DNA of 64,000 nt from Erythrobasidium yunnanense (Eukaryota > Basidiomycota > Cystobasidiomycetes > Erythrobasidiales > Erythrobasidiaceae): assembly GCA_001600175.1 (NCBI GenBank), contig BCJC01000001.1, positions 1,878,065 through 1,942,064 on the forward strand, given 5' to 3'. A program made the position numbers and the translations under genes. This document shows positions 10,998 through 21,457 of the stretch, piece after piece (positions within the stretch are counted from its first letter, which is position 1; every line of letters starts with the position of its first letter). The notes under the pieces are model-generated. The model was not told the DNA's origin and searched no databases. It worked only from the letters and a program-made list of their open reading frames with translations.

Positions 10998-12651
10998 ATG
11001 CTCGGACACTCAAAGACCACTCCGGCCCAAAGCCAGCTCCAGACTCAGCGCTTTCGACGATATCTGCTTGCTGGTGTCATCGCTGTCGCCGTCTTTGCTT
11101 CCTTTCGAAATATACTCAACCCTGTTCGTTTGATTTTTACTCCCTCCCTCCGCCTGTCCCAGGCTTGCTGGCCGTCGCGTTGATTCGGACTGACGCATTT
11201 TCATGCTCGGAACGTAGGAAAGCTCCAAAAGCTCGCCAAGCTCTACGAATACTGAACCCTCGGAAGGACCTGGACTGTCAAGATGGATCAGCGAAACAGG
11301 ATCCGGCATCGCTAGCTCATCGCAGCTGACTTTCCGGCGAGATGGTCTCAACTGGAAGCTTCAGCTTTGGCACCTCAAGAATGTCTGTATCACATCGCGG
11401 CATCAAGGAGAAGCATACGTCGAGCTTCTATTCCTCTCTGGAACGGAAAGTCCCCCTCCAGCTATGCAAGAGCTATACGACCATGCGTTTGCATACCTTA
11501 GTCCGACGCACAACGAAAACAAACTTTTCAATGTGACTTGGATGCCGCATCCGACCTTTGCTCCCACATATAGGCATCTCGCACTCGCAGACTATAAGGG
11601 CAATGTCACTTGGATGAAAGGCCACACCATGCTCATCACGAAGCGCGAGCAGTTCAATCACCCGGCTGCTTGGATGAGGTATCTCGTCGCTATTCAATCG
11701 AGCATGAGCGCCTTCCGAAACGTCTTCTTGGCAGCGGGCGTGACGGCGTCCAATTTTCTTGACGGGCTATACGTAGGTAGTATGATCGCTCATATTGATC
11801 TAGCTGATCGCCAATCGTAGATGATGGAGGAGGAAGCTAGGCCGAATGGATGGGTGCAGTTCGTTCTGCAAACAGTTCTCACAGCATCGCGGAATAGCCT
11901 AGCGAAAGGAAACTCCGGCACAAATTGGCTGAGCTTTACAACGCTACACTCAGGATCGAGCCCACATTGGGTGATCGGATCCTTGGCGAAGCCTAAAGAA
12001 CAGCATATGACTTGCTTTGAATCGCTATGGAGAACAAGAGGCACAGACGGATACTGGTCAGATACAGCTTACGCGGAAGCGTTTCGAATAGAGGTGAGTC
12101 TAAACTGAGGCGGATGTCCAGGCACTCGTACTGAATTTGCTGGACAGGCCATGCGATCTGTTGGGAGACCGAACGTCCGGCCCGTTCTGTGCAAAAGCGT
12201 CAAGGCAGTCATTCTACTTCGAAATCGGCCATTCTGGAATCATCGCGAAGTCTTCGATGCTCTCGAAGCGAGGGGTCTACTCGCCAATTACGCAGAGACA
12301 ACCGAAGACATGCCCTATGGCGAGCAGGTCTCAATTTGGGCAGAAGCCGACATCGTCATATCTGTCCACGGCTCTCATCTGAACAATCAAGTCTTCCTAC
12401 AACCCGGCTCGTATCTGATCGAGATCTTTCCTGCCAATTTCTACGTCAACGAGGAGAAGATGCTGGCTCTTTCCGCCAATATCAATTATATCGCGCTGAA
12501 GGATAACGATTATCCTACTGCATCGACTGTTCAGTCCCAATTGTCGAAGGAAGAGGCGGGTATTGTGCTCGATAGCCTGGAGCAGGCCAAGACGCTGAAA
12601 GCGGAATATCTTACCTCTGAGAGCTGCACTCAAGACAAGCCGTGTCGGTGA
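10998..12651 (+). CDS. Glycosyltransferase family 61 (DUF563) protein
   Basis: Predicted Golgi type II glycosyltransferase of family GT61, which includes EOGT-like and plant xylosyl- or arabinosyltransferases. The start MLGHSKTTPAQ at 10998 leads to a membrane anchor (YLLAGVIAVAVFASF). Later exons give a stem and catalytic region with several N-x-T sites (FNVTWMPHP, GNVTWMKGH). The last exon (from about 12148) has KAVILLRNRPFWNHREV, then SIWAEADIVISVHGSHLNN, FLQPGSYLIEIFP and a C-terminal CTQDKPCR. The ADIVISVHGSHL...PGS-x-LIEIFP block is the GT61 signature. At least four introns are needed; the joins between 11160 and 11470 were not worked out. Its neighbour and head-to-head layout suggest a shared glycan pathway, which is inference. 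Confidence 0.75.
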
Positions 12652-13143
12652 GGTGACTTACTGAGCCCGTCTCGACCATGGCTGAAGCGTGAAGTAGGCA
12701 AGCGCATCGAAATCTGGGTGCTATGGTCGACATGAAGCAATTCAGCAACGCTTTGGATCAGGCTGTTGCAGGTCTTAAGTCGATGTGCACCAGTGCTTAA
12801 GACCTCGTTCGGCATATGGCCCCATTTATGTGCAGGGAGACTGCAAATGGCTGAGGCGAAGCGCTACAGTATTCCTCTTGGAAGTGCTCAGCAGCTCGAT
12901 GGCCATAACAGACCCTTCCTCGCGAATGCAAAATCTCGCACAGCTCTAAATCATTAAGCTCAGGTGGAAGGCTCGAACAATCACTCCTTTCGAGCTACGT
13001 TATGGCAAGAGGCCAAATGAGCCCGTGCTTGCGGAACGAAAGGCTGCCCAGCTTCTATCAGCAAACTTTGTCTTTGTACATACAACTACATCTCGTCAAC
13101 ATTCACTAGAGCGTAGAAGGGCTAGGTTAAGCGAATCTCACTG
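12652..13143. other. Intergenic region between the GT61 gene and F-box copy D
   Basis: Contains the 3' flanks of two converging genes and, at about 12950-13060, a short stretch that might be a retroelement relic (separate entry). I see no full gene. Confidence 0.4.
12955..13065 (+). mobile_element. Possible fragment of an LTR-retrotransposon integrase
   Basis: One plus-strand frame reads KARTITPFELRYGKRP followed by NEPVL, resembling the end of the integrase core of LTR retrotransposons (T-P-[FY]-E-L-x-[YF]-G-[KR]-[KR]-P). No other element parts or terminal repeats were seen nearby, so at most this is an old, small, broken fossil. A chance match is possible. Confidence 0.25.
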
Positions 13144-15513
13144 CTAATCAAAGTCGGGTGCGGCTACGGGCACATTCGGCTGGTAACGCAAGCGTAAATG
13201 TAATGTAGAGATATCTACCCATTCGCCGTCATCTTGATACTCTTCGTGCGTATAGGTCTGCAGAATATGTTCCGCAGCTCTCTGCCATGCCATCGTCTCA
13301 CTAGAAATCGCTCCTTCCTCGAGGCAGTCCAGGCAGCTGAAGCTTCCGACGATGCTTGAAAGATCTGCAAGCTTCGATACCGACGCTCCAGCTTTGCGGA
13401 TGGCCGCCACCACAATTCGAAGCTGGATGGTCTTGCCTTCGCAGAATACAAGATGCTTCAGATCAAGAGCTTTCAGGCGGCCGTTGCCGCTTTTCCAAAC
13501 TGGATGTGCAAGTTCTTCACTCAAGTTTGGGCTGTTGACGATCATGCTGCAGGTGGAGTAAACACAAAATGATGCGTGATGAGCATTAGCCAGGAGTGAT
13601 CATACATGCAGTATGCTTAAGCACTCACTTGAAACAGCTGTGGGACAGGACAGCTGGATAGGAGAGATAGTTTTCTTCGCATTCACTGCACGCAAAGACT
13701 TGCTCCTCGAGGATATCGTGGGAAGGATATTCGCTCTGCAGTGGACCACGCACCTGTAAGATTGTCAGTCAAATGGCGATGCAAGTCAGGGTATAATATA
13801 CTGACCAATTTCGCAATGTCTTCTTGCCCTGAATCGACATGAATGCGTCAGCGCTGGATGGCCAGACATACGCGATGAAAGAATTTGCATTGCGACTGCA
13901 AACGCCCAGCTTCCCACTGAATCGACCTCCATGATTGCTGCCAGTGCTCTTGTATCCGCTTGGGATGCATTCCCAGGTCCATTTCATCCGTAATGGCCTT
14001 TATCGGAGGCAGTTGAAGGATGTCAGGGAGATGATTGGCGCAGAGCATAGTCATGCCTGCATCGTCTATGCCGCTACCCCACGCGCATTCACCACCATTA
14101 GACTGTTGAAGCGAGCGATCGAAGAGCTTCAAGATGCGGGCACGAACTGGTTCCTGGGCGATGTAGGCCTCATGCACCAAGCGAAATTCTCGAATTTTCT
14201 CCAGCCGCTCCAGATTGTCGTCGACTGCTGACTTAGCCGCCGCATGATCAAAGATGATTGCATCTGCGGTCTTTGATACATCTCAGCTGACCCGGAACAA
14301 ACCTTCCTACTAACCGTGTCCTTACCAGCCAAGATGGATAGGGCGACCGCCGATCCCATCCAACGTGGATTGGCCCGTGTTTGCAAAACTCGATCAAGTC
14401 TGCCGGCTCGTAATGCGTGTCCCGCATCATGTGCAGAAACCTTCACAAGTTTCAGTCAGAGAATGTACAGAGTTGCTGAGTACGGACCCACATTTGGGTG
14501 TTGCGTTCTACGCGATCTTTGAGATCCTTCTCGTGTACGATATCACTTGCCTGTTCCCAGACGGACAATCGCCTATCAAGGCCCACATTGGTATCAATTG
14601 CCTCGGTCAGCTGCTTGGCCAGTATTCTTCCAGTCTCCACGTATGTCTTGATGGCGCGTTCATCATGCTCAACCTCATGCTACCGTAGACAGTATCGTCA
14701 GTCTGCTTCGTTGGGCCAATGGTGACGCCTCGCACCTTATACAAGGCCATCTGCCGGCGGAAAGCGTCGCATATGGGTCGCCAGAATTTGCGCTGCTTTC
14801 TTCCATAGGACGCCGTATAAGGGAGGATGCTGTATAAGCGGATATCGACGGTCTTGTCATCTTCGTAGTCCAGCTTTATTTGCTGAATGTTTCGCGAGCT
14901 GCTCAGGCACACAGGGCAAGGTCACTTCTGTTGTTGCCCGGCATCTAGCGGAAGGGTGCCTACTACTGCTGATGACAGTTCTCACAGGCGCGGTGATAAG
15001 TACCTGGATATTGCGTTCCGTGAAGTGAAGGGCAATATGGGCAGGTCTTGCCATGAACGTAGTCTGCCCATGCCTGTACGAGCATGTGATGGAAGTTGTG
15101 CGGGTAGTGGGCACTCCGTGATTGAACACTTACAATTTCGTTCAGGTGAAATGGTGGTGCTGGAATAGCGTAGGTACGCGGCCATGGGTTGTTACTCTGC
15201 GTGTCACCTTGCAGCCGAAAGTGAACTCCCATAGCTTCGGTAATGGTGATTGCCTGCTTCTTGCGGACTGATTTCCATATGTCTTCGGTCTTGCGCTGCA
15301 TCAGATAACCTCGCAGCCTCTTGGTGGTGCGGCATACTGCATGTAGCAAGTCGGTCAATGTGCCAAACGACTAAGAAGGTCGATAAGCGGCCCACGCGAC
15401 AGGAGCTCTTGGGGTCGACAGAACTTCCAGACAATCACAAGAACTTCATACGGCAGCTTGGAGAAGACATTTACGCCAACCATTTCAGTAGTTTGGTAGT
15501 TCTCGGGCGCCAT
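13144..15513 (-). CDS. F-box protein, array copy D
   Basis: First of the D/E subfamily. I chose the start at 15511-15513 (MAPENYQTTEMVG): an in-frame stop lies a short way upstream and copy E begins in the same way, though an extra 5' exon is possible. There is no basic N-terminus as in A-C. The F-box is VFSKLPYEVLVIVWKFCRPQELL, joined by a phase-1 intron (GTGGGC...TGCAG) to CRTTKRLRGYLM. Motif 1 is C-x2-C-x15-C-x2-C with a His three residues before the second pair (about 14990-15060). Motif 2 is C-x2-C-x12-H-x-C (about 13630-13690). In motif 3 (about 13250-13340) the last Cys is Leu. The protein ends VAAPDFD at 13144. Substrate unknown. Confidence 0.72.
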
Positions 15514-15928
15514 GCCCCAGCTGTGGCTTCCTTCGTGCTCGCTCGTGCCGGTGCCAGAAGCGATGTCTTGCTTTGCGGATTAGCTGTGCTCCGTCAGCTA
15601 CTGGATCAGGATGCAAGCTGGCGACAGAGACATGCTATCGGTGCAGAACCAAGCCAGTGCAGACGTGTCCAGCATGTCAGGCAGACGCGTTAGTCGAATG
15701 ACGACTGAGTTTGGCCGGCCAGCTCGACTTTCAGGGACCCCAAACTCTTGTGTAGACGAGTTACAGTACAATAGCAGATATAACTACATTACATTACTCT
15801 CCCAAGATAAACGCCGAATCTCAAAGGCTTGCTGCCGCGATCTGCGCTGCGGAAATAGCAGCTGTGAACTCAGCGACATATTTGAGGTCTTCTCCATACG
15901 ATTGGCACCTTCCACTTATAAAGAGGCA
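15514..15928. other. Intergenic region between F-box copies D and E
   Basis: Presumed promoter of copy D and 3' flank of copy E. A short ATG frame on the minus strand near 15610-15640 could be an unrecognised first exon of D. Nothing else is visible. Confidence 0.4.
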
Positions 15929-18350
15929 TCAATTCCACCCGCCGCCTGCGCCTGCTCCCCAACCGTTGTTATTAGCATCGTTCATTGGAGCGACTTCCGC
16001 TCGATATTCCAACCGCTGATGTAACCATGGCCTTTCAAGCCATTCGCCGTCCTCCTGATACTCGAGGCGCTCAACGATTTCGAGCACATGGGATGTCGCT
16101 TGCATCCAGGACATCCTGTCATTTGCTTCCTGACTTGGATAATCGGCACAATCCAGGCATTTAAAACTGCCGATGAGACTTGAGAGGCCTTGAGGCTCCA
16201 GATGAGCGTCTTCTCCAGCTCTCCAGACGGCAGCCAGAACTACGCGTAGCTTGATAGTCGTGTCCTCGTGATACACAACGTCCTTAAGATTGAGGTGCGA
16301 TAGTCGCCGGTTCATATTGTCATGTACGGGATGCAGGAGCTGATCACTGTACTTGGAACTGTTCACGACCATGCTATAGAGCATACGGAAAGCGTTCAGT
16401 ATCCTGTCAGTATGAGTGGAACGATCTTACTTGAAGCAGCAGTGTGACAGGAGCATCGGGTAGAAGAGATACGTCATGCCGCATTTGCGGCACGAAAAGA
16501 CAATCTTGGGAAGCTCCGCTTCGCTTGGATACCTTGACCAGCTCGACGTGTTTTTGACCGGTATCTGAGGGGCACACAGCCGCGTCAAGTGACACATCGC
16601 TATTACGGGTGAAAATCCAACCATATCGATGAGGGCTTGGACCCCTGTACAACGGCAGAAGGTAAGCCTTTCATCGTTGGCTCGACATCAGACCAAGGAT
16701 CTTACATCGCCAATGGAGATTATCAAGTTCTGCTTCCATTTCTGACCACAAGGACTTCCAGGCTTCTTGCAGTTCTTCCTTTCCCTTGTCGAGCTTATAA
16801 AGATCGACGATCTTCTTGACAGCAGGCAGCTCAAAGACATCTGGAAGATGATTTGCGAAGTCCAGCTTTCTGAGCCTATACCTCGCGACTTCGGGTTTCT
16901 CCAGCTCGTCCTCCAGTAGTTGCAGAACACGAGCATAATAAGGTTCTTGCTGGTGATAAGCCTCGTAGTCTAAGCGAAAGGCCAGTATCTTCTTCAGCTT
17001 GCCGGCATTTTTTGCTACATCTCGCCGAGCAGCTGCTTTATCGAAGATGATAGTATCCGAAGTCTGGGAAGAGATCAGCGCCAGCCTGTCTAGCTATATA
17101 TGAACATGCACTGACAAGCCACTTTGGACGCCCGCTGTTGCCATATTCCGTGGGTACCGGAATGGTAAAGTCGGTCAAATCCTCATGCTGATAAGCTGTT
17201 TTGCTCATACTATGTAGGAACCTAGGAAGAATCTATGGTCAGATACTACAGCTTTCGACAATGCATGAATTTCGACTCACAAGCTCAGGTTTCGTTCCAA
17301 CCGCTGTTGTACCCCGAGTCCCCTGATCCGGTCATGGGCATTTCTATATGCCGCCAATAGAGCCCCGGGATTTCCCGATGTATAGTATCGGTCCCTTTTT
17401 GCTTGTACCTCCAGTACGCGTCTACCTTCGTCCACGTAGGCATTGATTGCCGCCTCGTCGTAGTTCATCTGTACCTGCCAAAAGGAGATCGAGATCAGAA
17501 TGACAACATTACAGCGGCAGCGAAATATGAGGACCTGGAAGGCAACCATCCTTTCGCGAAACAAGTCGCAAATCGGCTTCCAGAATTTGCGACCAGACCG
17601 ATCACTCGCGGAGCGTGGAAGAATGCTATAGAGTCGTATATCGACATTCAGTTCTGCATAATCGTGCTTGAGGTGCTGAATGCTACGCAAGCTGTTCAGG
17701 TCGACAGTTCAAGGCATGATGAGAACGACGTAAGATGCAGATATAAAGGCTGTACTCACCCTTCCTCATTGCATGCTCCGCAAGCCCGGTGGTATGTGCC
17801 AATGAATGCATTGGAGAAATCACTAGGACAGTAAGGGCAGTCCGTTGTGAAGAGGAAAGCGGTCCATGCCTACAGCACTTACATTAGCGGATCGCAAGTT
17901 CACGAAATATATGACTACTCGCTATCTCTGTCAAGTGTGCTGGAGGGTCGGGAAGCCTGAAGACCTGGGACCCTGTACCTATCCACTCCGGATCCGGACC
18001 CCAGCCTGTCGAGTCGTTGGTCCATGTCGCTCCTTCGGGTCTTGTCACTGCCTGACCCAGACGAGCTGCCTTCCAGATGGGCTCTGCACTTCGATCAATC
18101 AGATAGGCTCGCTGGGTCTTGGTGGTACGGCACACTGCAGGTTGTCAGAGCGTCAGGTCAGAGTGTTGAACGAGACAGCAGCAGGGATAATGTTACGAGA
18201 AAGTAGCTCTTGCGGGCGACAATACAACCAGACATCGACTAGAACTTCGTACGGCAGCTTGGAGAAGACGTCCACACCGCCAATCTCGACGCTCACTTCC
18301 GCCTTGTTGGGAGCTATTTGCCAGTCGTGCGCATCGTCTGGCTCGCTCAT
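15929..18350 (-). CDS. F-box protein, array copy E
   Basis: Second of the D/E subfamily. The start at 18348-18350 (MSEPDDAHDWQIAP) is the likely one; an ATG at 18428 is in frame. The F-box VFSKLPYEVLVDVWLYCRPQELL is followed, after an intron, by CRTTKTQRAYLIDR and a segment ending in PDPPAHLTEI. Motif 1 is C-x2-C-x15-C-x2-C with GTYHRAC (about 17745-17850). The RYYSILP-type block appears as DIRLYSILPRSA (about 17620-17650). Motif 2 is C-x2-C-x12-H-x-C (about 16430-16500). In motif 3 the last Cys is Leu, as in D. The C-terminus is Gly/Trp-rich. It is the last gene of the array and is divergent from the first GST gene. Confidence 0.72.
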
Positions 18351-18640
18351 GGTCACGCGGAGGTGGTCGTTTATGGAGGTAGTCCAGCCCTGTTTGAGTG
18401 GGTCCCTAGCGAAAACGCAGACTTCCACCGCAGAGTCGTGAAGACAAGGACAGGTCGCAGAATTGAGCAGAGGAGAGGAGAACCGTCAGACATGTCGAAG
18501 GGAGGCGTTAATCGAGCGCGTCAACGGCCTGACTTTGGTCGTTGGGTCATCTTTGGCTTTGCTCGACACCGGTTCCAACAGAAGCGGCTCTTTCTCGAGA
18601 TCCTGATTCGAAGGTCACCTTGAAGCTTCCCAACTCTGCC

Positions 18641-19481
18641 ATGCTGATCTTCTACGATATCGACAATAAGACGTATATCGGCGGCTTGCGAAGAAGCGAT
18701 ACCCGAAACTGGGCTAAATCGCGAAAGCTCCTTGATGTGAACAGGAAGACGACATGGTCGCCTAATACCTTCAAGACGAAGCTCGCGCTTGCGCATAAAG
18801 GCCTGCTGAAGGAAGCAGACGTAAGCTGGCTGTCGTATCCTGATATAGCCCCGTAGGCTGCACGAATTCCCGTGTTGACCAGGCTAAGCAGTAGATTGCA
18901 GCTTCCTGCAGTCCAAAGGCGTACCGAAATGTCCAGGACCGCCGCAAATCAACTGGACCTTGCCGGCGATAGAAGATCATGGCAAGACTATCATGGATTC
19001 ATGGGCGATTGCAGAATATCTCGAGGCTCAGTATCCAGAAACACCTACCTTGTTTCCGGGCGGCTCCAAGCCGCTAGCTCGCCTGGTCTATCCCTCCTTC
19101 ATGTCCCAGATTGCTATTCCCGTCTTCCCTCTGCTTCTACCGAAAGTTGTCGACTTTCTCGATGATAAAGGAGCAGAGTACTTCAAAAGGACCCGCGAAG
19201 AAAGCTTCGGCGAACCAATCACGCACGACATCTACAAAGACACAGAACGAGTAGAGAGGATATGGAAGAGCGTGGATCGCAGCTTGAAGCTGTTCGAGAG
19301 CACTCTGACTGATATCGAAGGACCATATATACTGGGCAACGAGAGATCGTACGCAGATCTGCTGGTCGCATCTGTGATGGGCTGGTACAAAGTTTGCAGC
19401 CCAGATATGTATGACAGAATGGTATCAGTCGCTCCAGCTTTGGGGAAATTGCATGATAAGTGCATGGAGCTGCTTCAGTAA
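18641..19481 (+). CDS. Glutathione S-transferase, etherase-like, copy 1
   Basis: Cytosolic GST of the fungal class related to bacterial beta-etherases (LigE-like). Such enzymes conjugate or remove glutathione on aromatic and xenobiotic substrates. Exons 18641-18672, 18745-18852 and 18902-19481 join to begin MLIFYDIDNKTKTTWSPN, then KTKLALAHKGLL and YPDIAP. The thioredoxin-like domain continues through the CPGPPQINWTLPAIED loop and IMDSWAIAEYLEAQYPETP. The all-helical C-terminal domain contains LTDIEGPYILGNERSYADLL, the conserved GST N-capping region. The start was chosen because it gives the family N-terminus and exon sizes equal to those of the next copy. Introns: GTATAT...GAACAG and GTAGGC...TTGCAG. 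Confidence 0.88.
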
Positions 19482-20412
19482 TCCGTCTTTGCGGTAATGT
19501 TTTGGCTAGAAACCTCATTGGGGTGGTGGAAGAAGTTTAGAAAGCAGCGTATGTCGATGCGTGTCACATTTTGCATACTATATTTTCCAGGCCTCGATAC
19601 TACTTTGCTAAGCACATTCTACGCATCCTGAACCCTGCTAAAAGAGCTTTAGCTTTCAATGAGCCTCGGTGAAGTCCTCTCACAAATGACTGCAGCTTGA
19701 TACGTATATCGTGGGTGCATATCTGTAAGCATGGACTTACGAGGAGCGTCTGCGTGGTATCTCCGAAGGCCATGCTGGCAGGGCGAAGGGTAAGGCTTCA
19801 AGAGCGCACAGAGTATGAACAGACATACAAGTGTCAACTATGCCTCATCTGTTCACGGCTCATCAGCATACGGTTTGGAGAACTTTCCTGTTATATGTAT
19901 GAGCGGTTTTTCCATGTATTTCCTACTTTTCGATGTAGCTGACAGCGCGGTCAGCCAGCCGATGATAGGCGAAATTTATAAAAGCAGGCAGAATGTTCCT
20001 CCAAGCAATTCGAGCATGACAGACTGATGCGAAAGTCCGCGGGGCTCAGTACTGTCTGCCGCATCTGACCATTTTATCTGGAGTCGACCTCGCGTCGACA
20101 AGCTTCGCATTTACCTTCGAATGCAAGTTGCAGCGATCGCATCCTTGATAGAACGACTCTCGACATTTCACCTGACGGGCGAGACGTTTATCAGGGGATA
20201 TTTGAGAGGATTGGCGGTGTTCAGGTTGGAAGACTAGCATAGTATGCAGGTTATGGAGCATGAAAGTCAGGTGTCGGATGTAAGAGGTCGGAGTTCGGCA
20301 CATTATTCTAAGAAAGGTTTGGAGACCGCGTCAGCCCAGCTTCGAGCTTGATACTAGGCCCCTGAGCTCTCCATTGCTCTTCTTGAAGTGCACTTGGCGA
20401 AGTCGCATCGAC
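19482..20412. other. Intergenic region between the two GST genes
   Basis: About 930 bp. It holds the 3' end of copy 1 and the promoter of copy 2. Small open frames on both strands lack protein features. I see no RNA gene or repeat. Confidence 0.5.
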
Positions 20413-21266
20413 ATGCTCGTCTTTTACGATATCGACAGCAAGAGGTGCGTTTGGCAATTTCCAATTCTTCCACCGGAGTGCCGGGTTAAAGTCAATGCTC
20501 GTCTGCCTTTCTGAATGCGAACAGCAAGACGACATGGTCCCCGAACTGTCTGAAGACGAAGCTTGCGCTTGCGCACAAGGGCCTGTTGGCAGAAGCGAAG
20601 ACCGAATCCGTCAGCCTGCCTGATATAGCATCGTAAGTTTGCGTTACAGGAGAGAAAGAGCATGATCTGACGCGGCACAATCCCAGGCTATTGCAAGCCA
20701 AAGGCGTCGAGAAGTGCCCAGGACCTCCGATGATGAACTGGACCTTCCCGGCCATTGAGGATAACGGCAAGACAATCATGGACTCTTGGAAGATAGCAGA
20801 ATACCTCGAGTCTCACTATCCCGACACGCCTAGTCTCTTTCCCGAAACTTCTAAACCTCTAGCTCGCCTAATCACTCCGCTTTTCATGACGCAAGTTGTT
20901 ATGCCTCTCCTGCCTCTTCTCTTATTCCCTACCGCAGAGTTCCTCGATGAAAGAGGCAGGGAGTACTTCGTAAAGACGCGCGAAGCAGTCTTTGGGCATC
21001 CGGTCTCCCCTGAAATCTACAAGGACATAGAAAGAGTCGAGAAGCTTTGGAGCAGCGTGGAGCGTAACTTGCAGTTGATGGAGAGCACGCTCACTGATAT
21101 CGAGGGCCCCTATTTCTTAGGACAGGAGAGGTCGTATGCAGATCTGTCGCTAGCGGGCGTGGTTGGGTGGTTCAAGGTAGTTAGCCCAGATCTGTATGGC
21201 AGACTGGTCTCGATGGCTCCTGCTCTTGGTATACTGCACGATAAATGCATGGAGCTGCTTCAGTAG
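20413..21266 (+). CDS. Glutathione S-transferase, etherase-like, copy 2
   Basis: Tandem paralogue of the preceding gene. Exons 20413-20444, 20525-20632 and 20687-21266 give MLVFYDIDSKSKTTWSPN, KTKLALAHKGLLAEAK, LQAKGVEKCPGPPMMNW and IMDSWKIAEYLESHYPDTP, then LTDIEGPYFLGQERSYADLS. The first two exons have exactly the same lengths (32 and 108 nt) and phases as in copy 1, so the pair arose by duplication. Both proteins end LHDKCMELLQ. Introns: GTGCGT...GAACAG and GTAAGT...TCCCAG. The role is as for copy 1; substrate specificity cannot be read from the sequence. Confidence 0.88.
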
Positions 21267-21457
21267 GCCGAGTTGTCATCGCACAGGGAACACGTAGATG
21301 CATCATTCCCTGAGCAAGCGCGAAGCTCTGAACCATAGACACGCGGATACTAGATGCGTTGTATCCTATGCAGACATGCTCAAAGTAATCCCACATTGAG
21401 TAGTCGGTCTTGACGCATGTTGACCTCAGCTCGACCACCTCGATCTCACAAAACACC

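Noticed and set aside
18542-18640. In-frame upstream start for GST copy 1 (MGHLWLCSTPVP)
   Set aside because: It would add 33 residues not present in copy 2 or the family; the start at 18641 gives the usual GST N-terminus.
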